Source of the DNA: Xanthobacteraceae bacterium
Lineage (GTDB): Bacteria; Pseudomonadota; Alphaproteobacteria; Rhizobiales; Xanthobacteraceae
DNA length: 5,262 nt
NCBI GenBank assembly: GCA_025929595.1
Contig: JAICQA010000204.1
Coordinates: 1-5,262 of the forward strand
Direction: 5' to 3'
Shown one piece after another: positions 4,612 to 5,262 of the stretch. Position numbers and translations under genes: made by a program. Positions within the stretch are counted from its first letter, which is position 1, and every line of letters begins with the position of its first letter. The notes beneath the pieces were generated by a model that made no database searches, had not been told where the DNA came from, and saw only the letters and a program-made list of their open reading frames with translations.

Positions 4612-5262
4612 CTAGCCGGCCTGCAGTGCACGGATTTCGTCGGTGAACGCTCGGACGCGATTGCGGATGCGCTCGGTCTGTCTCGCCACCTCGACCGCGG
4701 AGTGGCCAAGAACCCCCGCCGACAACGCCGTCCGGCCTGCGATCGATTCGATCTCCCCGATCGCCGCGTTCATATGGCCCACGCCGTTGGCAGCCGCATT
4801 GACGTTGCTGGCGATGTCGCGTGCCGCTACCGCCTGCTCCTCAACCGCCGCCGCGATGAGGGCCGAGAACTGGTCGAGCTTGTCGATGGTGCCGGAGACG
4901 CCCTGAATGGCACTCACCGAGCGCGCCGTTGTGCTCTGGATCGCTTCGATGCGGGTGGCGATATTCTGGGTCGCCGACGCAGTCTGCGCGGCAAGCGCCT
5001 TCACTTCCTGCGCCACAACAGCAAAGCCACGTCCCGCCTCGCCCGCCCGCGCCGCCTCGATCGTTGCATTGAGTGCAAGCAGGTTGGTGCGCGCCGCGAT
5101 CGACGCGATCAAGCCCGTCACGTCGCCTATCTCTTTCGCCATCAGCGCCATCTCGTCGATCGTGCGATTGGTGGATTCCGCTTCGCTCACTGCGTCCGCG
5201 GCCAGCCGCGACGACTGCGCGGCGTTGGCGCCGACTTCGGCGATGGTCCGGGCCAACTCGTC
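4612..5262 (-). CDS. Methyl-accepting chemotaxis protein, C-terminal signalling domain (5' part outside window)
   Basis: The minus-strand frame is open from the window edge to TAG at 4612-4614 and gives the last 216 residues of a chemoreceptor. A long coiled-coil hairpin is evident. The descending helix (about 1-55) leads to the signalling tip (52-80), with TNLLALNATIEAARAGEAG and RGFAVVAQEVKALA, the almost invariant contact region for CheA and CheW. The ascending helix carries a typical methylation-helix segment, AVEEQAVAARDIASNVN (139-155). The residue before T-N in the tip is Arg (R58, codon at 5089-5091), where Gln is most common. There is no CheR/CheB-binding pentapeptide at the C-terminus (ends RALQAG). 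The sensor and any membrane-spanning part lie beyond the window, so ligand and location are unknown. Receptors of this class steer flagellar motility or related behaviours. The TTG near 5256 is internal, not a start. Confidence 0.93.
   Translation of the reverse strand, partial: DELARTIAEVGANAAQSSRLAADAVSEAESTNRTIDEMALMAKEIGDVTGLIASIAARTNLLALNATIEAARAGEAGRGFAVVAQEVKALAAQTASATQNIATRIEAIQSTTARSVSAIQGVSGTIDKLDQFSALIAAAVEEQAVAARDIASNVNAAANGVGHMNAAIGEIESIAGRTALSAGVLGHSAVEVARQTERIRNRVRAFTDEIRALQAG

Noticed and set aside
4350..4709. A 119-codon minus-strand frame across the terminator
   Set aside because: Runs through the terminator stem and opposite a better gene; its Ala/Gly/Val-rich stretch is the reverse of the Pro-rich tail.
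1..5262. A defence island, mobile element, CRISPR array or new multi-gene system
   Set aside because: No transposase, integrase, nuclease, toxin, reverse transcriptase, spaced repeats or terminal repeats are seen, and composition is uniform throughout.

Overview
The window is GC-rich, tightly packed bacterial chromosomal DNA. Codon use is strongly biased to G/C at third positions, start codons include TTG, and the gene families are typical of an alphaproteobacterium, most likely Hyphomicrobiales (Rhizobiales, Bradyrhizobium/Rhodopseudomonas-like). The taxonomic call is inferred from protein style and composition, not from a marker gene. I see no mobile element, CRISPR array, rRNA or tRNA, and no abrupt change in composition. 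No gap between genes exceeds about 180 bp.

Layout. (1) 1-210, + strand: the C-terminal half of a PaaI-type hotdog thioesterase, cut by the window edge. (2) 220-2035, - strand: a tandem-domain universal stress protein (220-1050) lying downstream of a ten-helix EamA/DMT-family transporter (1136-2035). An 8-bp inverted repeat and a possible promoter lie between them. (3) 2036-2217: a divergent intergenic region with several GC-rich dyads. (4) 2218-4149, + strand: a probable operon of a YfcG-like (Nu-class) glutathione S-transferase with a TTG start, a fumarylacetoacetate-hydrolase (FAH) family protein 25 bp later, and a 103-aa three-helix membrane protein whose ATG overlaps the FAH stop codon (ATGA). 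(5) 4255-4539, + strand: a 94-aa single-pass membrane protein with a Pro/Ala/Thr-rich tail, ending at a strong bidirectional terminator (4556-4587). (6) 4612-5262, - strand: the C-terminal signalling domain of a methyl-accepting chemotaxis protein, cut by the window edge.

How the genes may work together. The only convincing functional unit is GST-FAH-membrane protein. A thiol-dependent enzyme next to an FAH-fold enzyme recalls aromatic-ring-cleavage pathways. However, the GST is of the disulfide-reductase type rather than a maleylacetoacetate isomerase, and the FAH protein lacks the usual His-Glu catalytic dyad while keeping its metal ligands, so the reaction cannot be named. The other genes (stress protein, exporter, chemoreceptor, thioesterase) look like ordinary housekeeping or accessory neighbours. 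I found no clear sign of a new multi-gene system. The points most worth following are the altered FAH active-site motif, the coupled small membrane protein, and the dyad upstream of the stress-protein gene.
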